Shown: positions 53,491 to 60,545 of the stretch, in pieces
How the letters are laid out: every line of letters begins with the position of its first letter
Numbering within the stretch: position 1 is the first letter of the stretch
Source of the DNA: Oscillospiraceae bacterium
Lineage (GTDB): Bacteria; Bacillota; Clostridia; Oscillospirales; Oscillospiraceae
Assembly (NCBI GenBank): GCA_024697625.1
Contig: JAILFJ010000060.1
Location: 27,571 to 91,570 of the forward strand
Length of the DNA stretch: 64,000 nucleotides
Direction: 5' to 3'
Position numbers and translations under genes: made by a program
The notes under the pieces: model-generated
Databases searched by the model: none
Told to the model about the DNA's origin: nothing
Seen by the model: the letters and a program-made list of their open reading frames with translations, nothing else

Positions 53491-54329
53491 TCTCCCATTC
53501 CGGAATACTCCGCTCCTCCGTCCCCGGAGGGTGTCACCACCGACACCTCCGGAATCACCTTCTGTTCCACCGCAATGATAAAGCGCCGGTACTCGTCCTG
53601 TCCGATGCATGTCTGCAGCGTCACAATCCTGCTGTCGGTCGTAACCTCGACATCATCCATCCAGTAGGTTCCTGCCGAATTGTTGTGCAGCGACCGCAGA
53701 AACGCTTCGCGGTCTGCAGGCACGTTGTCGTCATAGACCATCGTCACATACAGATCGCTGTAGATCACGTTGGCGCAGACGGTGTAGTGGTGCTCCTCTG
53801 TCGGTGTATAGATGACCAGATCCCGATGGGTCTGCATATAGCTCCTGTCACCGTAATGACGGAGATCGGCAAACATGCTGCCGTCCGCCATATTGTGACC
53901 GTAGATCACGGTGTTGAAGGTGTCAAAGTGCTGCCCCTCCAACAGATTCGTATAGACGGAACCGGGGTAACCGTGGTTTCCCTCAATCGTCACATCAAGG
54001 TAGTAGTCATCCTGGCTCGGATGCTGAAGAATGGGATACTGGATATTTGTGCCCGGGATGTCCAGCCAGCCGATCACATGAGGATTGATCTTCCACAGAC
54101 TCTCAAAATCAATGGGAGATACATAAGGGGTCGGGGTCGGTTCCGGCGTTGGTGTCGGAGTTGGCGTCGGTTCCGGGGTCGGAGCCGCCGTCGGGGTCGG
54201 GGTTGGTTCCGGAGTCGGGACCGCATGGGGCTGAAGCGCCTGGTGGACCCCAAAGGCCGCTACGCCGAGGACAATCCCCAGCAGCAGGACGCCAAGGATC
54301 AGAATAAGGGTACGTCTTCCTGAGTTCAA
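53487..54329 (-). CDS. Class B sortase (TTG start)
   Basis: 280-residue membrane-anchored transpeptidase that attaches surface proteins to peptidoglycan or assembles pili. A signal anchor (LILILGVLLLGIVLGVAAFG) is followed by a 35-residue Pro-Thr-rich linker of (PTPEPTP)-type repeats. The sortase barrel then shows catalytic His (VIYGHNM), Cys (VTLQTCIG) and Arg (EYRRFII). A TTG at 54329 has GGGGAG about ten bases upstream and falls just after upp; an ATG at 54380 lies inside upp with no ribosome site. No LPXTG- or NPQTN-type substrate gene is in the window. Confidence 0.9.
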   Translation of the reverse strand: MNSGRRTLILILGVLLLGIVLGVAAFGVHQALQPHAVPTPEPTPTPTAAPTPEPTPTPTPTPEPTPTPYVSPIDFESLWKINPHVIGWLDIPGTNIQYPILQHPSQDDYYLDVTIEGNHGYPGSVYTNLLEGQHFDTFNTVIYGHNMADGSMFADLRHYGDRSYMQTHRDLVIYTPTEEHHYTVCANVIYSDLYVTMVYDDNVPADREAFLRSLHNNSAGTYWMDDVEVTTDSRIVTLQTCIGQDEYRRFIIAVEQKVIPEVSVVTPSGDGGAEYSGMGE

Positions 54330-54348
54330 GCTGAGTATTCTCCCCTGT

Positions 54349-54978
54349 TTACTTGGTTCCGAAAATCCGGTCGCCGGCATCGCCGAGGCCCGGTACGATG
54401 TAACCGTGCTCGTTCAGGTGGTCGTCCAGTGCCGCGACATAGATGTCGACGTCCGGGTGATCCTCCTGCATCTTTTTTACACCCTCGGGCGCGCCGATGA
54501 TGCTCATCAGCTTGATGTGCCGTACACCGGTCTCCTTCAGAAAGCTGATGGCCGCGGAGGCCGAGCCGCCCGTTGCCAGCATCGGGTCCACAACGATTGC
54601 GTCGCGTTCCTTGATGTCGGGAGGCATCTTGAAGTAATACTTGACCGGCTCCAGGGTCTCCGGATCACGGAAAAGCCCGATGTGGCCGACCTTGACGTTT
54701 GGCATCATGCTGACCATGCCGTCCACCATGCCGAGGCCTGCCCGCAGGATCGGTACCACAGCCAGTTTCTTGCCAGAGATTCTCTTGCAGATCGCAATAT
54801 CCACCGGCGTCTCCACCTTCACTTCCTCCAGAGGAAGGTCGCGGGTCGCCTCATAGCACATCAGCATCGCAATCTCGGAAATAATCTCACGGAATTCCTT
54901 CACGCTCGTATTCTTGTCCCGAAGAATGGACAGCTTGTGCTGAATCAGAGGATGGTCAAATACACAGACATTGCTCAT
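54349..54978 (-). CDS. upp: Uracil phosphoribosyltransferase
   Basis: 209-residue UPRTase salvaging uracil with PRPP to UMP. The PRPP loop reads [16 protein letters not shown], and [12 protein letters not shown] and [21 protein letters not shown] are family signatures near the uracil pocket. ATG follows GGAGAAG. It lies upstream of the sortase gene in the tsaE-tsaB-upp direction. Confidence 0.97.
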   Translation of the reverse strand: MSNVCVFDHPLIQHKLSILRDKNTSVKEFREIISEIAMLMCYEATRDLPLEEVKVETPVDIAICKRISGKKLAVVPILRAGLGMVDGMVSMMPNVKVGHIGLFRDPETLEPVKYYFKMPPDIKERDAIVVDPMLATGGSASAAISFLKETGVRHIKLMSIIGAPEGVKKMQEDHPDVDIYVAALDDHLNEHGYIVPGLGDAGDRIFGTK

Positions 54979-55033
54979 GATCGCTTCTCCTTTTTTGCCC
55001 GCCGCAGCTCAGTCCTGAGCCCGGCAGGATATT

Positions 55034-55726
55034 TTACTGTAATTGCAGACGGGCCTGACGCTCCCGCTCCGCCTGTGAAAGCCGCAGATACACCGGAAGC
55101 AGTTTCTGTGACGGAATCAGAGGCTTTCCCGTGGCCTCCATCGCTACGCCCCAGGCGTTCTGCCAGCGCAGGTTCTCCGGAGCCATGCGGTACGAAAGCC
55201 CTGCTTTCCGGAGATACTCTGCGGTGATTTCCGCCCCGTCACCGACGAGGAAAGGGCTCTCTCCCCGCTCGCGCAGCTCGGAGGCCAGTTTTTCCAGCGT
55301 GACGGCCCGGTCCGGGCAGATCCGTTCCGGTCTTCCGTCCCGGATCTCAAACAGTGCGTTGTAGACTTCGGACCTTCTCGCATCCATGACCGCACAGACA
55401 AGACCCCCGGCCACGATCCCGTTCCAGGCCATCGCTCCCAGTGTGGAGACTCCGACGCAGGGCTTTTCTCCGGCCCAGGCGAGTCCCTTCACGGTGGACA
55501 CTCCAATGCGGATTCCGGTAAACGATCCGGGTCCCTGCGCAACCGCAAAGCAGTCGATATCGCCGAGCGTGCGTTCCGCGTTCTTCAGCAGATCCTCCGC
55601 CATCGGCAGCAGTGTCCGGCTGTGAGTCAGTCCGCTGCACTGCAGCACCTGGCTGACGAGGCTGCCGTCTTCGCAGAGTGCCACAGAGGCCGCCTTCGCC
55701 GAAGATTCAAATGCGAGTATCAGCAT
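55034..55726 (-). CDS. tsaB: tRNA t6A-synthesis protein TsaB
   Basis: 230-residue ASKHA-fold partner of TsaD in threonylcarbamoyladenosine (t6A37) synthesis on ANN-decoding tRNAs. It begins MLILAFESSAKAASVALCED. The family core AQGPGSFTGIRIGVSTVKGLAWA is present, and it lacks TsaD's metal-binding HxxxH. The start at 55726 follows GGAGGGA and overlaps tsaE by 20 bases; the open frame extends a further 31 codons within tsaE. tsaD is not in the window; RimI does not follow. Confidence 0.95.
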   Translation of the reverse strand: MLILAFESSAKAASVALCEDGSLVSQVLQCSGLTHSRTLLPMAEDLLKNAERTLGDIDCFAVAQGPGSFTGIRIGVSTVKGLAWAGEKPCVGVSTLGAMAWNGIVAGGLVCAVMDARRSEVYNALFEIRDGRPERICPDRAVTLEKLASELRERGESPFLVGDGAEITAEYLRKAGLSYRMAPENLRWQNAWGVAMEATGKPLIPSQKLLPVYLRLSQAERERQARLQLQ

Positions 55727-56144
55727 CGTCCAGTCCCTCCACTGTAATCCGCCTTTCCGTATCCGAGAGCTTGTCAAAACGGATCCGGATCTCACTCCCG
55801 TCGAATGCGTCCTCGACATTCTCGCTCCATTCTACAGCCAGAATCGCTTTCCGCTTCAGGTAGTCCTCCCAGCCGATATCAAAGAGCTCGTCCGCACCCG
55901 AGAGCCGGTACATGTCAAAGTGGATCAGCTCGCGCTTTCCCAGATACTCGTTTACAATGGTGAAGGTCGGACTGGAAACCGTACAGTCCAGACCGAGTCC
56001 CTCCGCCAGTCCGCGCACCAAGGCGGTCTTTCCCGCGCCCAGCTCGCCGTACATGCAGAGCACGGCTGATTCCGGCAGAAGCTCCGCAAGCTGCCTGCCC
56101 AGCAGTTCCGTTTCTCCTTCGTTGTGTGTGATCCGTTCAAACAT
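55707..56144 (-). CDS. tsaE: tRNA t6A-synthesis ATPase TsaE
   Basis: 145-residue P-loop ATPase required with TsaB and TsaD for t6A formation. Walker A is MYGELGAGKTALVRGLAEGL; VSSPTFTIVNEY and IHFDMYRLSG are typical TsaE motifs. It heads a tsaE-tsaB run with a good promoter upstream. Confidence 0.96.
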   Translation of the reverse strand: MFERITHNEGETELLGRQLAELLPESAVLCMYGELGAGKTALVRGLAEGLGLDCTVSSPTFTIVNEYLGKRELIHFDMYRLSGADELFDIGWEDYLKRKAILAVEWSENVEDAFDGSEIRIRFDKLSDTERRITVEGLDDADTRI

Positions 56145-56177
56145 GCTTTGTACACTTTCTGTTTCATCATTTTTTGC

Positions 56178-56206
56178 AGTGTATCACCTTTCGTCCGGTC
56201 TGTCAA
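56178..56206 (-). promoter_or_regulatory. promoter of tsaE-tsaB
   Basis: Minus-strand TTGACA (56201-56206), 17 bases, TACACT (56178-56183), 34 bases upstream of tsaE. It is divergent from the tRNA promoter. Confidence 0.85.
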
Positions 56207-56239
56207 ATCCGAACGTGCATCAAAAACGCAGAAATACTC

Positions 56240-56268
56240 TTGCTTTGTGCTTAGAAATCTGTTATAAT
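56240..56268 (+). promoter_or_regulatory. tRNA-Ser promoter
   Basis: TTGCTT (56240-56245), 17 bases, TATAAT (56263-56268). It directs transcription straight into the truncated tRNA copy that starts at 56280; the intact tRNA-Ser lies 192 bases further on and appears to depend on this same promoter. Confidence 0.85.
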
Positions 56269-56279
56269 CGGCAAAACTT

Positions 56280-56324
56280 GGAGGGTTACCGAAGCGCTCA
56301 TAACGGGGCGGTCTTGAAAACCGT
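56280..56324 (+). pseudogene. 5' half of a tRNA-Ser(UGA), truncated duplicate
   Basis: The first 45 bases match the intact tRNA-Ser at 56472 with two differences (GCGCTC here, GTGGTC there, in the D-arm). They include the acceptor 5' strand, D-arm and whole anticodon stem-loop (GGTCTTGAAAACC). After 56324 similarity stops: no variable arm, T-arm, 3' acceptor strand or CCA is found. It carries the natural promoter. Likely a broken original gene or an integration/recombination scar. Confidence 0.85.
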
Positions 56325-56471
56325 CGCAGCAAACGGAGCGCCCGATCCCGCGAAGCCGCACGAACGCTGGACTTTTTAAGCCGCGCCGGTCACGGTTTCC
56401 CGCCGTATCTAAGAGAAAATCTAAGACAATTTCATATCGTCGTTACCTCCCGCGAGGGAGTTAACATACAT

Positions 56472-56561
56472 GGAGGGTTACCGAAGTGGTCATAACGGGG
56501 CGGTCTTGAAAACCGTTAGAGCCGCAAGCTCACAGGGGTTCGAGTCCCTTACCCTCCGCCA
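56472..56561 (+). tRNA. tRNA-Ser (anticodon UGA)
   Basis: A 90-base class II tRNA with encoded CCA (56559-56561). Acceptor pairs are GGAGGGT (56472-56478) with ACCCTCC (56551-56557). Anticodon TGA lies in CTTGAAA, the long variable arm is GAGCCGCAAGCTC, and the T-loop is GTTCGAGTC. A terminator follows within a few bases. The gene is AT-flanked and marks the boundary where AT-richer accessory genes begin. Confidence 0.97.
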
Positions 56562-56565
56562 ATCC

Positions 56566-56597
56566 GGCTCTGGAGCCTTGGTTCCAGAGCCTTTTTT
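56566..56597 (+). terminator. terminator of tRNA-Ser
   Basis: Perfect 9-bp stem GGCTCTGGA (56566-56574) with TCCAGAGCC (56583-56591), then six Ts. Confidence 0.92.
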
Positions 56598-56631
56598 ACG
56601 ACAAACAACACACATAGATAGAGGTGCAAAA

Positions 56632-57483
56632 ATGGCGATTTTGTATTTCTCAGACGTGCTACGAAAAGTCGGGCTTGACCCCGCAAGAGTAAAATTAATT
56701 CGGCATTCACTTAGAGATAAAGGCTTTAAGAAATGCTACGATGAGAATTTGGTATACGAATATACTTGCCATCAAAAGAACAATTTCAGCAAAGGATATG
56801 ATTATTGGGTAGTATTTGTCAGCGATTCCAGCACGTTTGCAAAGCTGCACTCCATATATCGTGTTTGTGGCTCTGTGCCAGATACGGAAGATAGAATTCC
56901 CCAGGGGCTTCCAGCGAGTGAGGCAAAAGGATATTCGGGGCAGAATGCCTTTTATCTTTTGGAAGTGGTTGATTTACTACATGAGTATGAGGGAAAGCTG
57001 ATTATCGACTGGGGAAATTCAGTCCTCATGTGGCATCAGAAGGGCACAACAGAAAAGCCCATTATCTCCCTGCAGCCGGATGAAAAGAAGGTTTTTTCAG
57101 GCTATGAAGACTTGATCCTGACATATGATCAATTGAAAGAAATTGTTGAAAACCCCAGCATTTATGAAGCATGGCACACAGCACTATCCTCTGTTTATGC
57201 GATCTATTTAATTGTTGACATGGAAAACGGTAAGCAGTATGTCGGTTCGGCCTATGGAGAAGGCGGCTTGCTTGGGCGCTGGTCCTGCTATGTGAAAACA
57301 CACCATGGTAACAACAAACTTATGAAAGAAGCGGTTTGTAACTACCCGGATAGGTATCACAACTTTCAGTTTTCAATCCTGCAGATATTGCCTAAAACCT
57401 TAACGCCAGAGGAAGTCATAAACACAGAAAGCCGCTATAAAAGGAAACTACTTAGTATCGTTTTTGGAATGAATGACAACTGA
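56632..57483 (+). CDS. GIY-YIG nuclease-domain protein with uncharacterised N-terminal domain
   Basis: 283-residue protein. The C-terminal 90 residues resemble a GIY-YIG endonuclease: AIYLIVDMENGKQYVGSAYG (I-Y-L then Y-V-G), then GLLGRWSCY with the catalytic Arg position, and a late Glu in VINTESRYKR. The N-terminal 180 residues match no family I know; they include GFKKCYDENLVYEYTCHQKN. Such fusions occur in accessory regions and may be defence or homing-type nucleases. The start ATG follows GAGGT. AT content is clearly higher than in the core genes, suggesting transfer. It stands alone between the tRNA and the toxin-antitoxin unit. Confidence 0.75.
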   Translation: MAILYFSDVLRKVGLDPARVKLIRHSLRDKGFKKCYDENLVYEYTCHQKNNFSKGYDYWVVFVSDSSTFAKLHSIYRVCGSVPDTEDRIPQGLPASEAKGYSGQNAFYLLEVVDLLHEYEGKLIIDWGNSVLMWHQKGTTEKPIISLQPDEKKVFSGYEDLILTYDQLKEIVENPSIYEAWHTALSSVYAIYLIVDMENGKQYVGSAYGEGGLLGRWSCYVKTHHGNNKLMKEAVCNYPDRYHNFQFSILQILPKTLTPEEVINTESRYKRKLLSIVFGMNDN

Positions 57484-57605
57484 TTTACGTAAGCAACCGT
57501 CACGCGCGCCGCTGTGCAAGGCCAAAAGGCCGGGCGCGGTTCCAGCCGAGAACACAAACTCGACACTGGTATAATTTGCGGCAATACACACAACTCCTGG
57601 CAAAG

Positions 57606-57652
57606 CGAAAAAACAGGCATGCCGTTCGTATTTCTCGGACGGCATGCCTGTT
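57606..57652 (-). terminator. strong terminator of the toxin-antitoxin operon
   Basis: Perfect 14-bp stem AACAGGCATGCCGT (57612-57625) with ACGGCATGCCTGTT (57639-57652). On the minus strand the stem ends in a run of six Ts. It lies about 65 bases past the toxin stop. Confidence 0.85.
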
Positions 57653-57715
57653 CATTCTTATTACTTTTTCACCTACGGGAGAAAAGCGGTTCTCCAATGG
57701 GCTCAAGAGAAGAGC

Positions 57716-58051
57716 CTATTCTTCCCAAATGTCTTCAGCGATATTTTTGCCTCGTGTAAATGAAGCATGGATCAGTACAGAAGCGTTCTGTTCATCCACC
57801 GAGTACAATATGATATCATTTCTGAGGACATATTCCCTGATGCCTTGGCCAGCCCACACCCCAACATCATATGACTGATACTTATATGGTAAGAATGATA
57901 AATCCTTTTGGATCTGTGTCCGCAGCCGCGTGTACCACTTGTAAGCAAGATCACTGTCATGGTAAGCTTTTTCTATGTATTCCGCTTTGGATAAGATGTC
58001 CTCCTCTGCGGCTTCTGTGTAGACAATTTTATATTGCTTCAACTCATCCAC
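57716..58051 (-). CDS. RelE/ParE-family toxin
   Basis: 111-residue toxin of the RelE/ParE superfamily. It shows YKIVYTEAAEEDILSKAEYI at the N-terminus, and LRNDIILYSVDEQNASVLIHASFTRGKN with the basic C-terminal active-site strand. RelE-type members cut mRNA on the ribosome and ParE types poison gyrase; the sequence alone does not decide. A GTG at 58051 (eight bases after GGGAGAG) is the best start; a TTG at 58057 is also possible. It overlaps the antitoxin gene, as usual for such pairs. Confidence 0.87.
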   Translation of the reverse strand: MDELKQYKIVYTEAAEEDILSKAEYIEKAYHDSDLAYKWYTRLRTQIQKDLSFLPYKYQSYDVGVWAGQGIREYVLRNDIILYSVDEQNASVLIHASFTRGKNIAEDIWEE

Positions 58052-58337
58052 GCACAAATCTCTCCCTCATCTTCGCATCAAGCTGATCCTGAGAGAGCAC
58101 TCTGCCCGCCGATACATCTGCCATGCTCTTGCGGAGCCTGGCATCAATTTCATCCTGTGTAAGCTCATCCCATGATTTCAGTGAGGGAGTAAAGGGCATA
58201 CCGCCCTCACGGATGCTCTGCTGCGCGAAGATGCGAACTGCTTCCGCAAAGCTGGTACCGAGGCTCTTATAGAGCGCTTCGACCTCCGCTTTTAAGGCTG
58301 AATCCATCCTCACTTGAAGTGTAGATTCCATTGCCAT
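58044..58337 (-). CDS. RelB/DinJ-family antitoxin
   Basis: 97-residue antitoxin. The N-terminal ribbon-helix-helix reads LQVRMDSALKAEVEALYKSLG, then SFAEAVRIFAQQSIREGG, typical of RelB/DinJ. The acidic C-terminal half (DELTQDEIDARLRK) would wrap the toxin. ATG 58337 follows AAGGAGG by seven bases; the frame runs a further 56 codons upstream through the promoter and is rejected. It should repress its own promoter through the two palindromes just upstream. Confidence 0.9.
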   Translation of the reverse strand: MAMESTLQVRMDSALKAEVEALYKSLGTSFAEAVRIFAQQSIREGGMPFTPSLKSWDELTQDEIDARLRKSMADVSAGRVLSQDQLDAKMRERFVRG

Positions 58338-58359
58338 ACCATCGCCTCCTTGTAATGCG

Positions 58360-58388
58360 ATTGTACTACAATTTGTCTGTTGAGTCAA
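58360..58388 (-). promoter_or_regulatory. promoter of the toxin-antitoxin operon
   Basis: Minus-strand TTGACT (58383-58388), 17 bases, TACAAT (58360-58365), 23 bases before the antitoxin start codon. Confidence 0.85.
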
Positions 58389-58391
58389 CAG
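58360..58391. promoter_or_regulatory. twin palindromic operators of the toxin-antitoxin promoter
   Basis: ATTGTACTACAAT (58360-58372) is a perfect 6-1-6 palindrome covering the -10. CTGTTGAGTCAACAG (58377-58391) is a perfect 7-1-7 palindrome covering the -35. Centres are 18 bases apart. Their position is what an RHH antitoxin or RelBE complex needs for autorepression. Confidence 0.8.
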
Positions 58392-58519
58392 GCACAATGA
58401 CAAAGACTTTATCAGTGAATATTCCCCAATCAGCACAATTATATGAATTGGATTGACAACGGCATCGTGTTGATAAGCATCTCCTTTTCCGAACGCCGTA
58501 ATCATGACAGTCTGAAATT

Positions 58520-58548
58520 TTGACAGTCAGGGTTTTCAGCTGTATAAT
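58520..58548 (+). promoter_or_regulatory. orphan perfect consensus promoter
   Basis: TTGACA (58520-58525), 17 bases, TATAAT (58543-58548). It is 227 bases upstream of the next coding start, so it drives either a small RNA or a long leader of the XRE/AlbA_2 transcript. The direct repeat TGACAGTC overlaps its -35. Confidence 0.75.
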
Positions 58549-58711
58549 ACGATTATTACAACTCAAATCGACACAGATCGGATCATTTCATAAAAGGCAG
58601 GAATCGACACATGTTTGCAAACTGGAACTTGCTTTTGCAATTGAGCTGCAGAAACCGGTTATAGTGTATCGGTAAAGTGGAGAAAGGAAAATCTATTTTT
58701 TGGATTCCTGA

Positions 58712-58740
58712 TTGTATAAATAGGTCTTGCGTGTTATACT
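58712..58740 (+). promoter_or_regulatory. proximal promoter of the XRE/AlbA_2 genes
   Basis: TTGTAT (58712-58717), 17 bases, TATACT (58735-58740), leaving a leader of about 28 bases. Confidence 0.7.
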
Positions 58741-58774
58741 TATTTTAGAAATTTATGGACATGGGGTAAGCGTC

Positions 58775-58996
58775 ATGACAGTCTGCTATAACAAGCTGTG
58801 GAAGCTGCTTATTGATAAGGGTATGAAGAAAAAGGATTTGCGTCTGGCAACCGGGATGACCACGACTGCACTGGCGAAGCTGGGGAAGAACGAGCATGTC
58901 AGCACTGCCCTGCTGGTGAAGATCTGCAAGGTCCTGGACTGCGATCTCTGCGATATTGTGGAACTGGTGCGTGACGAGGAGGGCGGTCATGATTGA
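58775..58996 (+). CDS. XRE-family (Cro/C1-type) helix-turn-helix regulator
   Basis: 73-residue minimal DNA-binding protein. The helix-turn-helix reads LLIDKGMKKKDLRLATGMTTTALAKLGKNEHVSTALLVKICKVLDCDLCDIVEL, the HTH_26-like form (shown here only by its outer elements DLRLATGMTTTALAKL and ALLVKICKVLDC). ATG 58775 follows GGGGTAAG; an upstream in-frame codon at 58727 overlaps the promoter. Its last codons overlap the AlbA_2 gene, so it is probably its co-expressed regulator. The start codon lies inside one copy of a 12-base repeat, which could be its operator. Confidence 0.87.
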   Translation: MTVCYNKLWKLLIDKGMKKKDLRLATGMTTTALAKLGKNEHVSTALLVKICKVLDCDLCDIVELVRDEEGGHD

Positions 58997-60437
58997 ATTC
59001 ACTAAACTGGAGCAATATCGGGAGAATAACCGCATCGAGGCAAAGAAAGCGCTGGGCGGTCTTCCCCACAGTATCTGGGAAACCTATTCCGCTTTTGCCA
59101 ACACGCTGGGCGGCATTATTCTGCTGGGCGTAGAAGAGTACGCGGACAAGTCGCTGCACACGGTCGACCTGCCCGATCCGGAAAAGCTGGTGAAGGAATT
59201 CTGGGATATGATCAATAATCCCAACAAAGCCAGCGTGAATATTCTCTCCAGCAAGGATGTGTCCATCCATGAGGTAAACGGCGATCACATCGTTGTAATC
59301 ACTGTTCCTCGCGCGGATCGCAGCTATAAGCCTGTGTATGTGGACGGCAACCCTGTATCCGGAACCTATCGCCGCAATGGAGAAGGCGATTACAAATGCA
59401 CCAGCGAGGAACTGCACGCCATGTACCGTGACGCCTCCGTCAAAACGCAGGACATGCTGGTTCTAAACGAGATGGGAATGGATGTATTCAATTCTGAGAG
59501 TCTCCGTGCCTATCGCCAGCGCATGCGTCTTTCCCGTCCCGGACATGTCTGGGACACGCTGGAGGACGAAGACTTCCTTGTGAAGATGGGTGCTGCCGGG
59601 ATCGGCGAGGACGGGAAGCGGCATCCCACAGCTGCCGGGCTGCTGATGTTCGGTAACGAATATGAGATTGTCCGCGAATACCCGCAGTACTTTCTGGACT
59701 ATCGGGAAGAATACGATGACACTCATCGCTGGACGGATCGGATCATTTCCTCCTCCGGTGACTGGAGCGGGAACGTGTTCGACTTCTTCTATCGTGTATA
59801 TAACCGGCTGCAGCTGAACGTCAAAGTGCCCTTTACTATGGACGGGCTGTATCGTGTGGATGACACCCCGGTCCACCAGGCCATCCGTGAAGCGCTGGCC
59901 AACTGTCTGGTCAATGCGGACTACTATGGCCGCCAGGGGCTTGTGATCATCAACAAGCGCGAGGCAATCACGATGTCCAACCCCGGCATTTTCCGTATTG
60001 AGATAGATGCTGCCAAGAGCGGCGGTGTCTCCGATCCGCGCAACGGGGCCATGCTCAAGATGTTTAACATGATTGATGTGGGCGAGCGCGCCGGCAGCGG
60101 TATTCCAAACATCTTCCGTGTCTGGCGTGACCAAGGTTGGGCCGAGCCGACCTTCACGCAGTCCTTTGATCCGGATCGGACGGTTTTATCGCTGCCTTTA
60201 TCGCCGATGGGCAGCGGAAAATCGGCGATAAAAATCGGCGATAAAAACAAAACGGCGAAAAGGCAGCTTATTATCGAGTATTTAACCGTTCATCCTGACG
60301 CCAAATCCGCAGAGATAGCTGAATATATAGATCTAAAGCCATCTCGAGTCAGGGATTATCTTCTTGAACTGATCAAAGAAAATATTGTTATTACCTCCGG
60401 CGGAAATAAGAATCGAACTTACCGCCTGAAATCTTGA
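58989..60437 (+). CDS. AlbA_2 (Schlafen-like) and ATP-binding domain protein
   Basis: 482-residue protein. The N-terminal AlbA_2 domain has NRIEAKKALGGLPHSIWETY and FANTLGGIILLGVEE. A central GHKL/HATPase_c_4-type region (about 250-390) has HQAIREALANCLVNADYYG (N-box-like) and SNPGIFRIEID, then NIGDVGERAGSG-like sequence. The C-terminal winged helix (about 415-482) has KSAEIAEYIDLKPSRVRDYL. Such proteins are annotated as ATP-binding or putative transcriptional regulators and are frequent in accessory and defence regions. It overlaps the XRE gene by 8 bases and precedes an Mrr nuclease. Function is unproven. Confidence 0.85.
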   Translation: MIEFTKLEQYRENNRIEAKKALGGLPHSIWETYSAFANTLGGIILLGVEEYADKSLHTVDLPDPEKLVKEFWDMINNPNKASVNILSSKDVSIHEVNGDHIVVITVPRADRSYKPVYVDGNPVSGTYRRNGEGDYKCTSEELHAMYRDASVKTQDMLVLNEMGMDVFNSESLRAYRQRMRLSRPGHVWDTLEDEDFLVKMGAAGIGEDGKRHPTAAGLLMFGNEYEIVREYPQYFLDYREEYDDTHRWTDRIISSSGDWSGNVFDFFYRVYNRLQLNVKVPFTMDGLYRVDDTPVHQAIREALANCLVNADYYGRQGLVIINKREAITMSNPGIFRIEIDAAKSGGVSDPRNGAMLKMFNMIDVGERAGSGIPNIFRVWRDQGWAEPTFTQSFDPDRTVLSLPLSPMGSGKSAIKIGDKNKTAKRQLIIEYLTVHPDAKSAEIAEYIDLKPSRVRDYLLELIKENIVITSGGNKNRTYRLKS

Positions 60438-60545
60438 GCAGTGAATGGCGTCAATACGCACAATAGTGCAGCGGCCATAAACCAGCTTGATAATAGATAC
60501 TAACTTTTGATTGTACCATTTAATACGGGAATAAGGAGATAAATC

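Larger units (their letters stand above)
58392..58774. other. non-coding gap with an orphan promoter and 12-bp repeats
   Basis: 383 AT-rich bases between the divergent toxin-antitoxin and XRE genes. Contents: a perfect plus-strand promoter at 58520, a second promoter at 58712, two TGACAGTC copies (58504 and 58521), and an exact 12-base repeat CATGACAGTCTG at 58503-58514 and 58774-58785. A 17-codon open frame starts at 58613 or nearby but has weak coding support. No conserved RNA family is recognised. Confidence 0.6.

Noticed and set aside
54121..54230. PT-rich tandem repeats as a CRISPR or mobile repeat
   Set aside because: They encode the Pro-Thr linker of the sortase in frame and have no spacer structure.
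56280..56365. A second functional tRNA-Ser
   Set aside because: Only the 5' half matches. The variable arm, T-arm and 3' acceptor strand are missing, so it cannot fold as a tRNA.
58613..58666. 17-codon ORF as a small protein gene
   Set aside because: Its ribosome site is weak and nothing supports expression; kept only as a note in the gap entry.
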